Shown: positions 9,076 through 17,617 of the stretch, piece by piece | How the letters are laid out: each line of letters starts with the position of its first letter | Numbering within the stretch: the stretch's first letter is position 1 | Source: Lachnospiraceae bacterium | Lineage (GTDB): Bacteria; Bacillota_A; Clostridia; Lachnospirales; Lachnospiraceae | DNA length: 64,000 nt | Reading direction: 5' to 3' | NCBI GenBank assembly: GCA_017482005.1 | Contig: JAFUOI010000007.1 | Coordinates: 62,001-126,000, forward strand | The notes under the pieces: model-generated | Told to the model about the DNA's origin: nothing | Databases searched by the model: none | The model's input: only the letters and a program-made list of their open reading frames with translations | Made by a program: the position numbers and the translations under genes

Positions 9076-10632
9076 ATGAAATATGTAGTTACGGCTGAGC
9101 AGATGCGTGCACATGAGCGGTATATTATGGACGAAATCGGAATTGATGCAGTGATATTAATGGAACGTGCTGCGCTATTTGCTGCCGGAGTAATAAAAGA
9201 CAGAGCAGAAAAAGAGAAATCAATACTGATTGTGTGTGGTGCGGGAAACAATGGCGCGGACGGCATTGCGGTTGCAAGAATTCTGACAGAGTGTGGGTAT
9301 AAACCGGAAGTTTTACTTCTCGGAAGGGAAGAGAAGTACACCGATCTTCGGCAGAAACAGGAAAACATATTTCGGAAGATGCTTGGTGAGCAGGCGGAGA
9401 ATAGAATTCATACTTCGCTGACAGACACGAAAGCAACAAGAAGAGAATATTCTGTTATTGTAGATGCTGTTTTGGGAATCGGTACAAGCAGAGAACTTTC
9501 GGGAGAACTTAAAGAAGCGGTTGATTGGATGAATGACAGGGGTGCGATTAAAATTGCACTTGATATTCCGACCGGCATCTGTGCGGATACGGGAAGAGTC
9601 CTTGGGACTGCATTCCGTGCGGATATAACGGCAACATTTGGATTGCATAAGCAGGGGATCTTGTTGGGGGAGGGAAAAGTTTTTGCCGGAGAGATTTGTT
9701 ATAACTCGTGCGGAATGCTATATCCGTTCATGGACGAAAAACAGACTTTTGTTCTCGATAAAAAAACAGTAAAAAAATATTTAAAGCGTAATCCGGCCGG
9801 AAATAAATCAACATTCGGGAAGCTTGCTTTCTTTTCCGGCAGTGAGACAATTACGGGTGCGGCAATTTTGAATGTATGTGCCGCATTTCGAAGCGGAGCG
9901 GGATATATTAAGCTTTGTACCCATGAAAAGAATAAAGAAGCGGTACTGAAGGCGGCACCGGAGTCGGTGCTTGAACTATATGATACAGATACACGGGAAT
10001 TATTGTATGAGAAGGTAAAGCAATCTGTAGAGTTTGCAGATGTGATTTGCGCAGGTTCCGGCCTTGGCAGGAATATAACTTCCAAAGCGATCGTAGAAAA
10101 TTTGACAGAAATAATAGCAAAAAGCCAGAGGAAGACATACATTCTGGATGCGGATGTGCTGAATCTGATGTCAGAGGATGCGGAATTATTAATGAAACTG
10201 TCAGAAATCGGCAGACCGTTCATTTTGACACCGCATGTGCTTGAGTTTTCAAGAATCAGCGGATTGTCAGTGGAACAGATTAAGGAAGACAGGGTAAAAT
10301 CAGCAAGAGATTTTGCAAAAAAATATCAGTGCATTCTTGTGCTGAAAGATGCACAAACTGTTGTAGCCGGTGCAGACGGAAGAGTTTGCATTTCGGCAAA
10401 AGGAAATAACGGTATGGCAGTGGCGGGAAGCGGCGATGTGCTTGCGGGTGCTATTGCGGGTATTGCCGGACAAATAAAGGACCCGTATATGGCCGCGTGT
10501 ATTGGTGTATATGTACATGGTATGGCAGGTGATATGGCGGCGAAAAAATATGGAACACATAGCATGTTACCGACAGATATGATACACTGTCTGGAGAAAT
10601 GTATGAAAAAACTTGGAAAAGAGGCTATATAA
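9076..10632 (+). CDS. nnr: Bifunctional NAD(P)H-hydrate epimerase / ADP-dependent NAD(P)H-hydrate dehydratase
   Basis: Repairs hydrated NADH and NADPH. The 518-residue protein fuses both activities: the N-terminal YjeF-type epimerase (residues about 1-215) has VCGAGNNGADGIAVAR and VDAVLGIG, and the C-terminal ribokinase-like dehydratase (about 225-510) has FILTPHVLEF and the catalytic-region motif AVAGSGDVLAG. GAGAGGT precedes the ATG at 9076. It follows the rex operon terminator and leads into alr with 1 bp between genes. The neighbourhood with rex groups two NAD(H)-related genes. Confidence 0.93.
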   Translation: MKYVVTAEQMRAHERYIMDEIGIDAVILMERAALFAAGVIKDRAEKEKSILIVCGAGNNGADGIAVARILTECGYKPEVLLLGREEKYTDLRQKQENIFRKMLGEQAENRIHTSLTDTKATRREYSVIVDAVLGIGTSRELSGELKEAVDWMNDRGAIKIALDIPTGICADTGRVLGTAFRADITATFGLHKQGILLGEGKVFAGEICYNSCGMLYPFMDEKQTFVLDKKTVKKYLKRNPAGNKSTFGKLAFFSGSETITGAAILNVCAAFRSGAGYIKLCTHEKNKEAVLKAAPESVLELYDTDTRELLYEKVKQSVEFADVICAGSGLGRNITSKAIVENLTEIIAKSQRKTYILDADVLNLMSEDAELLMKLSEIGRPFILTPHVLEFSRISGLSVEQIKEDRVKSARDFAKKYQCILVLKDAQTVVAGADGRVCISAKGNNGMAVAGSGDVLAGAIAGIAGQIKDPYMAACIGVYVHGMAGDMAAKKYGTHSMLPTDMIHCLEKCMKKLGKEAI

Positions 10633-10633
10633 C

Positions 10634-11803
10634 ATGAAGCGGCATGAAAGAGCGTGTGCTTATGTCAATTTAGATGCAATTATAGGCAATCTTGAGCAGA
10701 TGAAACAAAACTTGTCGGGAGAAGCTAAGATTGTTGCGGTTATTAAAACTGACGGATACGGTCATGGGGCGGTACCGATTGCAAGAGAACTGGAAAAGAT
10801 TCCTTATATATTCGGATATGCAACTGCAACGGCGGAGGAGTCGTTTGCACTGCGCCACAATGGTATAAAAAAACCGATTCTGTGTCTCGGATATACGTTT
10901 CCGGAAAGTTATGAAAAACTTGTAATACAAGATATCAGGCCGGCGCTGTTTCGTGAAGATCAGGCAAAACAGTTTTCGGAAGCTGCCGTAAAGGCAGGAA
11001 AAACCGTAAAGGTTCACGTTAAGGTAGATACGGGAATGTCGCGCATCGGTATTGCGCCGGACAGTACGGGCGTTGATTTTATAAAGATGGTTATGGGACT
11101 TCCAAATGTAGAGGTGGAAGGAATATTTACACATTTTTCAAGAGCGGATGAAGCGGATAAATTGGCCGCAGAGGAACAGCTTGGGCGTTACAAGGAGTTT
11201 TTGGAACTTGTGGATAAACAATGTTCGAAAAAGATTCCGTTCCGTCATATTTCCAACAGTGCAGGTATTATTGAAATGCCGTATGCACATATGGATCTGG
11301 TTCGGGCCGGCATTATTTTATACGGATTATGGCCTTCGAATGAAGTGGTTCGTGACAAAGTATATCTGACACCTGCACTTTCCTTGAAAAGCCATGTTGT
11401 TTATGTGAAAGAGATTAAGAAAGGAACTCCTGTCAGTTATGGGGGAACATATGTAGCGGATTGCAATCGCAAAATTGCCACGATTCCGCTGGGATACGGA
11501 GATGGATATCCGCGCAGTCTGTCCAATAAAGGCTATGTGCTGATCCGCGGACAGAAGGCACCGATTGTGGGCAGAGTTTGTATGGATCAGTTTATGGTAG
11601 ATGTGACGGACATTCCGGGTGTGATTTGCGGTGATGAGGTAACACTGATCGGTACCGATGGTAAGCATACACTAACCATGGAACAATTGGGTGAAATGAG
11701 CGGAAGATTTAATTACGAATTTGCATGTGATCTTTCCAAGCGCATTCCCCGTGTTTTTACAAAAGGCGGTAAGGTTATAGATACAATAGAATATATCGGA
11801 TAA
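10634..11803 (+). CDS. alr: Alanine racemase
   Basis: PLP enzyme that makes D-alanine for peptidoglycan. The 389-residue protein has the PLP lysine in VIKTDGYGHG (Lys38) and the catalytic tyrosine in SYGGTY (about Tyr269), with an N-terminal TIM barrel and C-terminal beta domain as usual. The ATG at 10634 lies 1 bp after nnr; a TTG at 10613 would also be in frame, but ATG with upstream AGAGG is preferred. mazF follows after 78 bp. The alr-mazF order matches Bacillus except that the antitoxin gene is absent. Confidence 0.94.
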   Translation: MKRHERACAYVNLDAIIGNLEQMKQNLSGEAKIVAVIKTDGYGHGAVPIARELEKIPYIFGYATATAEESFALRHNGIKKPILCLGYTFPESYEKLVIQDIRPALFREDQAKQFSEAAVKAGKTVKVHVKVDTGMSRIGIAPDSTGVDFIKMVMGLPNVEVEGIFTHFSRADEADKLAAEEQLGRYKEFLELVDKQCSKKIPFRHISNSAGIIEMPYAHMDLVRAGIILYGLWPSNEVVRDKVYLTPALSLKSHVVYVKEIKKGTPVSYGGTYVADCNRKIATIPLGYGDGYPRSLSNKGYVLIRGQKAPIVGRVCMDQFMVDVTDIPGVICGDEVTLIGTDGKHTLTMEQLGEMSGRFNYEFACDLSKRIPRVFTKGGKVIDTIEYIG

Positions 11804-11816
11804 TTCGGTTGAAAAC

Positions 11817-11881
11817 GGAATACAACAGATTTTTTTGGCAATACTTTGGAAAAGATTTGAAAAAAAGGAGTGTTGTATTTC
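11817..11881 (+). promoter_or_regulatory. Inverted repeat around the mazF ribosome binding site
   Basis: GGAATACAACA (11817-11827) can pair with TGTTGTATTTC (11871-11881), 11 bp with one G-U pair and a 43-nt loop. The loop contains the AAGGAG ribosome site (11865-11870). The 3' arm exactly fills the unusually long 11-nt gap between that site and the ATG at 11882. Folding would probably limit initiation. The repeat is seen; its role is inferred. Confidence 0.45.
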
Positions 11882-12223
11882 ATGAAACGCGGTGATGTAT
11901 ATTACGCAGATTTAAGACCGGTAGTCGGCAGCGAACAGGGAGGGATACGTCCTGTGCTGATTATTCAAAATGATGTAGGAAACCGTCACAGTCCGACGAT
12001 TATTTGCGCCGCTATTACTTCGAAAATGAACAAGGCCAAGCTCCCGACGCACATTGAATTGCCTGCGGAGCGTTATCATATGGTAAAAGATTCGGTGATT
12101 CTTTTGGAACAACTTCGTACAATCGATAAACTTCGCCTGAAAGATAAAATCTGTCATCTTGACAGTTCCATAATGCAGAAAGTAGATCGTGCGTTGTTAA
12201 TCAGTCTGGCTCTGAATACATAA
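11882..12223 (+). CDS. mazF: MazF/PemK-type mRNA interferase (EndoA-like), no adjacent antitoxin
   Basis: Predicted sequence-specific single-strand RNA endonuclease. The 113-residue protein matches EndoA throughout: [15 protein letters not shown] start, [18 protein letters not shown] with the catalytic-region Arg, and [10 protein letters not shown] with the conserved Thr. The ATG at 11882 agrees with the family N-terminus; a GTG at 11870 would add four residues. In Bacillus the antitoxin gene sits between alr and this gene; here the 78-bp gap holds no such ORF, and the next gene is yebC. The antitoxin may be elsewhere or lost. All key residues appear intact. Confidence 0.9.
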   Translation: MKRGDVYYADLRPVVGSEQGGIRPVLIIQNDVGNRHSPTIICAAITSKMNKAKLPTHIELPAERYHMVKDSVILLEQLRTIDKLRLKDKICHLDSSIMQKVDRALLISLALNT

Positions 12224-12242
12224 GGAGAGAATAGGTGCAAGA

Positions 12243-12271
12243 TTGACGAACGATAACCGAAATGATATATT
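12243..12271 (+). promoter_or_regulatory. Sigma-A promoter for yebC
   Basis: TTGACG (12243-12248), 17 bp and TATATT (12266-12271). The leader to the yebC ATG contains a small hairpin, AGCGC (12285-12289) with GCGCT (12296-12300), of unknown role. Confidence 0.6.
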
Positions 12272-12343
12272 AAAAAAGATGTTTAGCGCTTTTGTGCGCT
12301 TATGCAAGACAAAAAGAGAAAATCAGAAAGAGGAGAATCACTC

Positions 12344-13072
12344 ATGTCAGGACATTCAAAGTTTGCGAACATTAAACACAAAAAAGAAAAAAATGACGCT
12401 GCAAAAGGTAAGATATTTACGATTATCGGTCGTGAAATTGCAGTAGCGGTTAAGGAAGGCGGACCGGATCCGACCAATAACTTTAAATTGGCACAGATTA
12501 TTGCAAAAGCAAAAGCTAATAATATGCCAAACGACACGATTGAAAGAGGTATTAAGAGAGCATCCGGAGATCTTGGAAATGTAATTTACGAACATGTTAC
12601 ATATGAAGGTTACGGACCGAGCGGTATTGCAATTATTGTTGAGGCGCTGACAGACAATAAGAACAGAACAGCGGCTAACGTAAGAAGTGCATTTACAAAG
12701 GGATCCGGAAGTATCGGAACACAGGGTTGTGTATCTTTTATGTTTGACAAAAAAGGACAGATTATCATAGACAAAGAAGAGTGCGAGATGGACGCAGATG
12801 ACCTCATGATGATCGCGCTTGATGCAGGAGCAGAAGACTTTGCAGAGGAAGAGGACAGCTTTGAGATTATCACAGATCCGGATGATTTCCAGGCAGTTTA
12901 TGATGCATTAAATACAGAAAATATTCCGATGGCATCAGCAGAGGTAACTATGATTCCGCAGAATTATGTGGCTCTTTCGGACGAAAATGATATTAAGCAG
13001 TTGAACCGTACACTTGATCTTTTAGATGAGGATGATGATGTACAGGCGGTATATCATAACTGGGATGAATAA
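12344..13072 (+). CDS. yebC: YebC/PmpR family regulator (TACO1-type)
   Basis: The 242-residue protein begins MSGHSKFANIKHKKEKNDAAKGKIFT, the hallmark N-terminus of the family, and has the three-domain length. Family members have been described as transcription regulators and more recently as translation factors that relieve ribosome stalling. The ATG at 12344 follows AGAGGAG; the frame reaches further upstream without a site. It has its own promoter and lies 12 bp before the LRR gene, so read-through into that gene is likely. Confidence 0.93.
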   Translation: MSGHSKFANIKHKKEKNDAAKGKIFTIIGREIAVAVKEGGPDPTNNFKLAQIIAKAKANNMPNDTIERGIKRASGDLGNVIYEHVTYEGYGPSGIAIIVEALTDNKNRTAANVRSAFTKGSGSIGTQGCVSFMFDKKGQIIIDKEECEMDADDLMMIALDAGAEDFAEEEDSFEIITDPDDFQAVYDALNTENIPMASAEVTMIPQNYVALSDENDIKQLNRTLDLLDEDDDVQAVYHNWDE

Positions 13073-13084
13073 AAGGAATTCAAA

Positions 13085-15709
13085 ATGAAAAACAGAAGTA
13101 TGCGGGATTTAAAAAACATCAAAAAAGGTATAGTGCTTGCGATGGCACTATGCCTTTGTTTGCTTATATCAAAAGAAGCAAGGGCAGCGGAATACGGTGA
13201 GCAGATTTTTGCTGTAACATGTACCAAGGGGGCTACAATTACGCTGTATGACAGTGATGGAAACCAGAGTGCGGACACATTGGTTGTCAGTGGAAGTGGT
13301 GCGACGGATAATTACAGTTCTAAAAAAAATGAAGAGACCGGTTTAAGATATGCAAATACACCATACATAGAGTATGCAAACGATATTACGAAGGCGGTCA
13401 TCGAAAAAGAGGTATCAGGTCTTGGGGACAGAGTATGCTATATGATGCCGAATTTGGAAGAGGTGTTTTTTGAAGAGGGATGTCTTACAACCATTGGACA
13501 AGGTGCGTTTAATGGTTGTGCTAAACTCGAAAAAATCGAGATACCAAAGAGTGTCGTGACGCTCGGTATGGAAGTGTTTAGCAGTTGCGCAGGGTTGAAG
13601 GAAGTTGTTTTTTTGAGCAATGAAACGGTTACTTCCGCCGGAGGCTACTGTTTTTCGAATTGTACTTCATTGACAGAAATAGATCTTCCGGACAGTATAA
13701 CAACCATCGGAAGTAATGCTTTTCAGTTATGTGAAAATTTAGAAAAAGTTGAGTTACCTGCTAATTTGACCGGAGAATTAAAGAGCACATTTTTATATTG
13801 TGATAAACTGAAAACTATTCAGATTCCAGACGGAGTGACAGGGCTTGGGAATAATACATTTAATGCCTGCTATTCGCTGCAGGAAGTGATTTTTTCTGAG
13901 AACACGCAATGCGCCACGATAGGTGATTATGTTTTTTCGGATTGTGATGCGCTGGAGGTACTGATAATACCTAAGTCGGTAACGACAATCGGAAAGAGAG
14001 TGCTTGAACGCTGTGACGGTCTGAAAATTGTGATTATAGAAACCACGCAGTTGACAGCAGAGACTGTAGGACAGGACTTTATCGCCGTCTCTGAGGTGGG
14101 AACGATTGTTTATCCGGAAAAATACATGGAAAATAACAATGAGATTCTCGATTTGATTAATGTAGATAGTATAAAAACGCAGTTGGCGACAACGGAGGAA
14201 ACGGATGGAACCGTTTCTTTAAAAGTGATTTGTGTGCCGGACGGAGTAACAAGGATTGAGTGTCCGGATGTGATTGGCGGAAAAGAAGTCGGAACAATTA
14301 CATATGCAGATGGTATTAACGGGAGCGGAATTACGATTGGGTGTCATGTAAGCAGTTGGCAGTTGGATGCGCAGGGGCATTGGCAGGATGAGATTGTGTG
14401 TCTATTGTGTCGTGAAACGATGGAAAAGATAGAGAAAACACCACATGTATATCCGGAAGGAGAGATAACCTGTGCCTGCGGGTTTGTTAAGCCGGTTTCC
14501 ATTACAAAACATCCAAGTTCGAAAACGCTTACATACGGATATTCCTCTTATTATCTGATGAACGGAGCAGGTGAAAAGAATGTGGATGCGACCGTTTCAT
14601 ATTATTGGACGGAAAATGGTGAAGTTGTTTTGAAAGGCGACAATGAATATAAATTTGTGACGCGCAAGGACGCGGGGGAGTACACGATTATATTTCATTT
14701 ACAGACACAAAAATATGAAGTTAACGGAACAGAGGTAGAAGGCGAGGCGTACAAGTTTATTGCACAGAGTAGTCCGGCTGTAGTGACGGTAAAAAAACGG
14801 CCGATTACGGTACAGATATCTGATGCGACCAGATATGCAGGGGATGAGAATCCACAGTTTTCAGTTGAAGTTGTAAGCGGCGGGTTGGCATACGATGACA
14901 CAGTAAATGATCTGGCATTGAATTTTCATACAGCAGCAACTCGAGACTGTGCCTGTGGAGAGTATGAGATTACAGCGACAAGCAATAGTGGAAACTATGA
15001 AGTGACAGTGCTTCCGGGAGAGTTGATCGTTAAGGAAAGACCGGTCGATACATCCGGGGATGAGGAGTCCGGGGGAGAAGATTCCCCTGCAAAGGAGGAA
15101 CAGACACAAGTTTCATTGCCGAAAAAAGGTGATGAGGTGTTAACTTCGAATGCGGTTTATAAAGTTGTAAAAACGGGAAATTTGTCCGGGAAAATCGGAA
15201 CTGTCACCTATGTAAAAACGCGTAAGAAGACGGCAAAGAAAATTACGATTCCTGCCACTGTAACGATTAGCGGAATCAAATATAAGGTGACATCGATTTC
15301 GGCAAATGCGTTTAAGAAGAATAAGAAGATAACGAAGGTGACAATCGGGAAGAATGTAACATCTATCGGAAAGAATGCTTTTTCAGGGTGCAGCAAACTC
15401 AAAACAATAAAAATGGGATCTGCGGTAAGAACCATAGGCGATAAGGCTTTTTATAAGTGTACGGCCCTTACCGCTATTACGATTCCGTCTAAGGTATCCA
15501 AAATCGGTAAGTCGGCGTTCTATGGTTGTAAGAAGTTGAAAAAAATAACAATCAAAACAAAGAAACTGACAAGTAAAAAAGTGGGAAGTAAGGCCTTTAA
15601 AGGAACATCGAAGAACGCAACAGTAAAAGTTCCGAAGAGCAAATATAAGTCATATAAAAAATGGTTTAAGAAAAGAGGATTCGGCTCAAAAATAAAGGTG
15701 AAGTATTAG
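13085..15709 (+). CDS. BspA-type leucine-rich-repeat secreted surface protein
   Basis: An 874-residue exported protein. Residues 1-34 look like a signal peptide (basic start, VLAMALCLCLLISK, then an ARA-A cleavage-like site). Two LRR_5 blocks flank the middle: about residues 125-330 (repeats such as FSNCTSLTEIDLPDSITTIG) and about 735-850 (FSGCSKLKTIKMGSAVRTIG). Between lie a zinc-like or Ig-like stretch with paired Cys residues and an MBG-type domain (KRPITVQISDATRYAGDENP). An acidic linker (DTSGDEESGGEDS) precedes a very Lys-rich C-terminus. No sortase motif or membrane anchor is visible. BspA proteins usually mediate adhesion; the target is unknown. AAAGGA precedes the ATG. Confidence 0.82.
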   Translation: MKNRSMRDLKNIKKGIVLAMALCLCLLISKEARAAEYGEQIFAVTCTKGATITLYDSDGNQSADTLVVSGSGATDNYSSKKNEETGLRYANTPYIEYANDITKAVIEKEVSGLGDRVCYMMPNLEEVFFEEGCLTTIGQGAFNGCAKLEKIEIPKSVVTLGMEVFSSCAGLKEVVFLSNETVTSAGGYCFSNCTSLTEIDLPDSITTIGSNAFQLCENLEKVELPANLTGELKSTFLYCDKLKTIQIPDGVTGLGNNTFNACYSLQEVIFSENTQCATIGDYVFSDCDALEVLIIPKSVTTIGKRVLERCDGLKIVIIETTQLTAETVGQDFIAVSEVGTIVYPEKYMENNNEILDLINVDSIKTQLATTEETDGTVSLKVICVPDGVTRIECPDVIGGKEVGTITYADGINGSGITIGCHVSSWQLDAQGHWQDEIVCLLCRETMEKIEKTPHVYPEGEITCACGFVKPVSITKHPSSKTLTYGYSSYYLMNGAGEKNVDATVSYYWTENGEVVLKGDNEYKFVTRKDAGEYTIIFHLQTQKYEVNGTEVEGEAYKFIAQSSPAVVTVKKRPITVQISDATRYAGDENPQFSVEVVSGGLAYDDTVNDLALNFHTAATRDCACGEYEITATSNSGNYEVTVLPGELIVKERPVDTSGDEESGGEDSPAKEEQTQVSLPKKGDEVLTSNAVYKVVKTGNLSGKIGTVTYVKTRKKTAKKITIPATVTISGIKYKVTSISANAFKKNKKITKVTIGKNVTSIGKNAFSGCSKLKTIKMGSAVRTIGDKAFYKCTALTAITIPSKVSKIGKSAFYGCKKLKKITIKTKKLTSKKVGSKAFKGTSKNATVKVPKSKYKSYKKWFKKRGFGSKIKVKY

Positions 15710-15779
15710 TGAATTCCTTGATTTATTTTTATTGTTTTGCTTCCCGCGATATGGTATATTTATTAAGGTGATGTCAGAC

Positions 15780-16226
15780 ATGTGGCAAGTGAATGAACTG
15801 TTTGAAAACCGCGAATATTATTTGGAGCGGTTCAATAAAAAAGATTATGCCGAAACGTTTGAAGAATATGAGAAGACGTATCGTGTGTTTGATCGGGTTT
15901 GCATGCAGTATTATGAAGAATGCGGAGATGTAGACAAACTTTGCAAGGAGGCTGCGGATGCGATCTGTGTGTATGTGATGCAGCTTAGCAAAGAACAGGC
16001 GTTTAAAAATGCCCGCCAGGAGGCAGAATGGCAGGAACAGATGAATTTGTTCGTTGTTACATATTTGTTGCCCTCGGTTTTAGAATGTCGGAATGATTAC
16101 TATAAACAGTTAGCAAAAGAAGTTGAAAAGAAATGGGCTAAAACTTTTAAAGGATATAAAATTAAAGCCGGAACCTTTGAGACGGTAAACAGCGGATTTC
16201 AAAAGAAGGCATTCGGATTGTTTTAA
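15780..16226 (+). CDS. Hypothetical protein
   Basis: I do not recognise this 148-residue protein. It is soluble, helical and rich in Glu, Lys and Tyr (YLERFNKKDYAETFEEYEKTY), with no signal peptide, membrane span or catalytic motif. The start at 15780 is set by AAGGTGAT, an 8-base match to the anti-SD with a 7-bp gap; an ATG at 15771 overlaps that site. A promoter-like TTGTTT (15732-15737), 17 bp, TATATT (15755-15760) with extended TG lies so close that its transcript would lose the site, so the main transcription may come from upstream. Confidence 0.65.
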   Translation: MWQVNELFENREYYLERFNKKDYAETFEEYEKTYRVFDRVCMQYYEECGDVDKLCKEAADAICVYVMQLSKEQAFKNARQEAEWQEQMNLFVVTYLLPSVLECRNDYYKQLAKEVEKKWAKTFKGYKIKAGTFETVNSGFQKKAFGLF

Positions 16227-16272
16227 CGGGTTTTATAAATGATACAGGACAGTTGATATAGGAGGAGAAAAC

Positions 16273-17562
16273 ATGAAACCAATGAGCGAATACGGAAAAG
16301 GAACACAGTGTATTCAGGGAGGATGGCAACCGAAAAACGGTGAGGCGCGCGTGCTTCCGATTTATCAGTCAACAACATTTAAATATGAGTCTACAGAGCA
16401 AATGGGACGTTTGTTTGACCTTGAAGAGAGCGGATATTTTTATACAAGACTTCAGAATCCGACCAATGACTGTGTAGCACAGAAAATTTGTGATCTGGAA
16501 GGCGGAGCGGCAGCGATGCTCACTTCTTCCGGACAGGCGGCAAACTATTATGCTGTTTTCAATATTGCCGGAGTTGGGGATCATGTGATTATGTCCTCAA
16601 GCGTGTACGGCGGAACATTTAATCTTCTGACGGTTACAATGAAACGTATGGGGATTGAGTGTACTGTAATTGATCCGGACTGCAGTCCGGAAGAACTTGA
16701 CGGTGCATTTAAAGAAAATACAAAATGTGTGCTTGCAGAGAGTATTGCCAATCCGGCTCTTGTAGTTCTTGATTTTGATAAATTTGTTTCGGCAGCACAT
16801 GCCCATGGGGTACCTATGATTGTGGATAACACATTCCCGACCCCGATTAATTGTCGTCCTTTTGAGTTCGGTGTGGATATCGTGACACATTCTACCACGA
16901 AATACATGGACGGTCATGCGATGGCAGTGGGCGGATGTATCGTAGACAGCGGTAATTTTGACTGGACAAAATATCCGGATAAATTCCCGGGACTTTGTAC
17001 ACCGGATGAGTCTTATCACGGAGTGACTTATACAGAGCGTTTTGGTAAGGGCGCATTCATTACAAAAGCGACGGCACAGCTGATGCGTGACCTTGGATCT
17101 ATCCAGTCACCGCAGAATGCATTTTTATTAAATGTCGGACTTGAAACGTTACACCTGCGCGTTCCGCGTCACTGTGAGAATGCACAGAAGGTGGCTGAGT
17201 TCCTTGAAAATCATCCGAAGGTTAAATGGGTGGAATATCCGGGACTTAAGAGCAGTAAATATTATGAGAGAGCACAGAAATATATGCCAAACGGTACTTG
17301 CGGCGTTATTTCCTTTGCGGTAAACGGTGATAAGCAGGATACGGTGCGCTTCATGGATCAGCTTGGTCTTGCAGCGATTGTGACCCATGTGGCAGATGCG
17401 AGAACCTGTGTGCTTCATCCGGCCAGCCACACCCACAGACAGATGAATGAACAGCAGCTTGCTGAGGCAGGAGTCGATCCGGGAATGATTCGTCTTTCTG
17501 TCGGAATTGAAGATGTGCAGGATATCATTGCAGATCTTTCTCAGGCACTTGATATAGTTTAA
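16273..17562 (+). CDS. metY: O-acetylhomoserine sulfhydrylase (aminocarboxypropyltransferase)
   Basis: PLP enzyme that makes homocysteine from O-acetylhomoserine and sulfide in direct sulfhydrylation. The 429-residue length, the N-terminal GTQCIQGGWQPKNGEARVLPIYQSTTF and the family insertion around FPGLCTPDESYHGVTYTERFGKGAF distinguish it from the shorter cystathionine enzymes. The PLP lysine is in HSTTKYMDGH (Lys210). AGGAGGAG precedes the ATG. The upstream gap is only 46 bp, with no room for a SAM riboswitch or T-box. Methionine gamma-lyase is a less likely alternative. Confidence 0.88.
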   Translation: MKPMSEYGKGTQCIQGGWQPKNGEARVLPIYQSTTFKYESTEQMGRLFDLEESGYFYTRLQNPTNDCVAQKICDLEGGAAAMLTSSGQAANYYAVFNIAGVGDHVIMSSSVYGGTFNLLTVTMKRMGIECTVIDPDCSPEELDGAFKENTKCVLAESIANPALVVLDFDKFVSAAHAHGVPMIVDNTFPTPINCRPFEFGVDIVTHSTTKYMDGHAMAVGGCIVDSGNFDWTKYPDKFPGLCTPDESYHGVTYTERFGKGAFITKATAQLMRDLGSIQSPQNAFLLNVGLETLHLRVPRHCENAQKVAEFLENHPKVKWVEYPGLKSSKYYERAQKYMPNGTCGVISFAVNGDKQDTVRFMDQLGLAAIVTHVADARTCVLHPASHTHRQMNEQQLAEAGVDPGMIRLSVGIEDVQDIIADLSQALDIV

Positions 17563-17617
17563 GATGCTGTGATATCAAAGGTTATAAAACAAAACACGGG
17601 AAGTTGGAGAGATAAAG

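Noticed and set aside
9699..10223. Long minus-strand frame inside nnr, with similar antisense frames at 21138-21692, 26939-27571, 27568-28200, 33439-33999, 54980-55588 and 58333-58881
   Set aside because: All lie opposite well-supported plus-strand genes, have no ribosome site and show composition typical of antisense shadows.
12285..12300. AGCGC/GCGCT hairpin as a riboswitch or attenuator for yebC
   Set aside because: Only five base pairs, with no T run and no known aptamer around it.
16227..16272. Possible SAM riboswitch or T-box before metY
   Set aside because: The gap is 46 bp, too short for either, and no such structure is visible.
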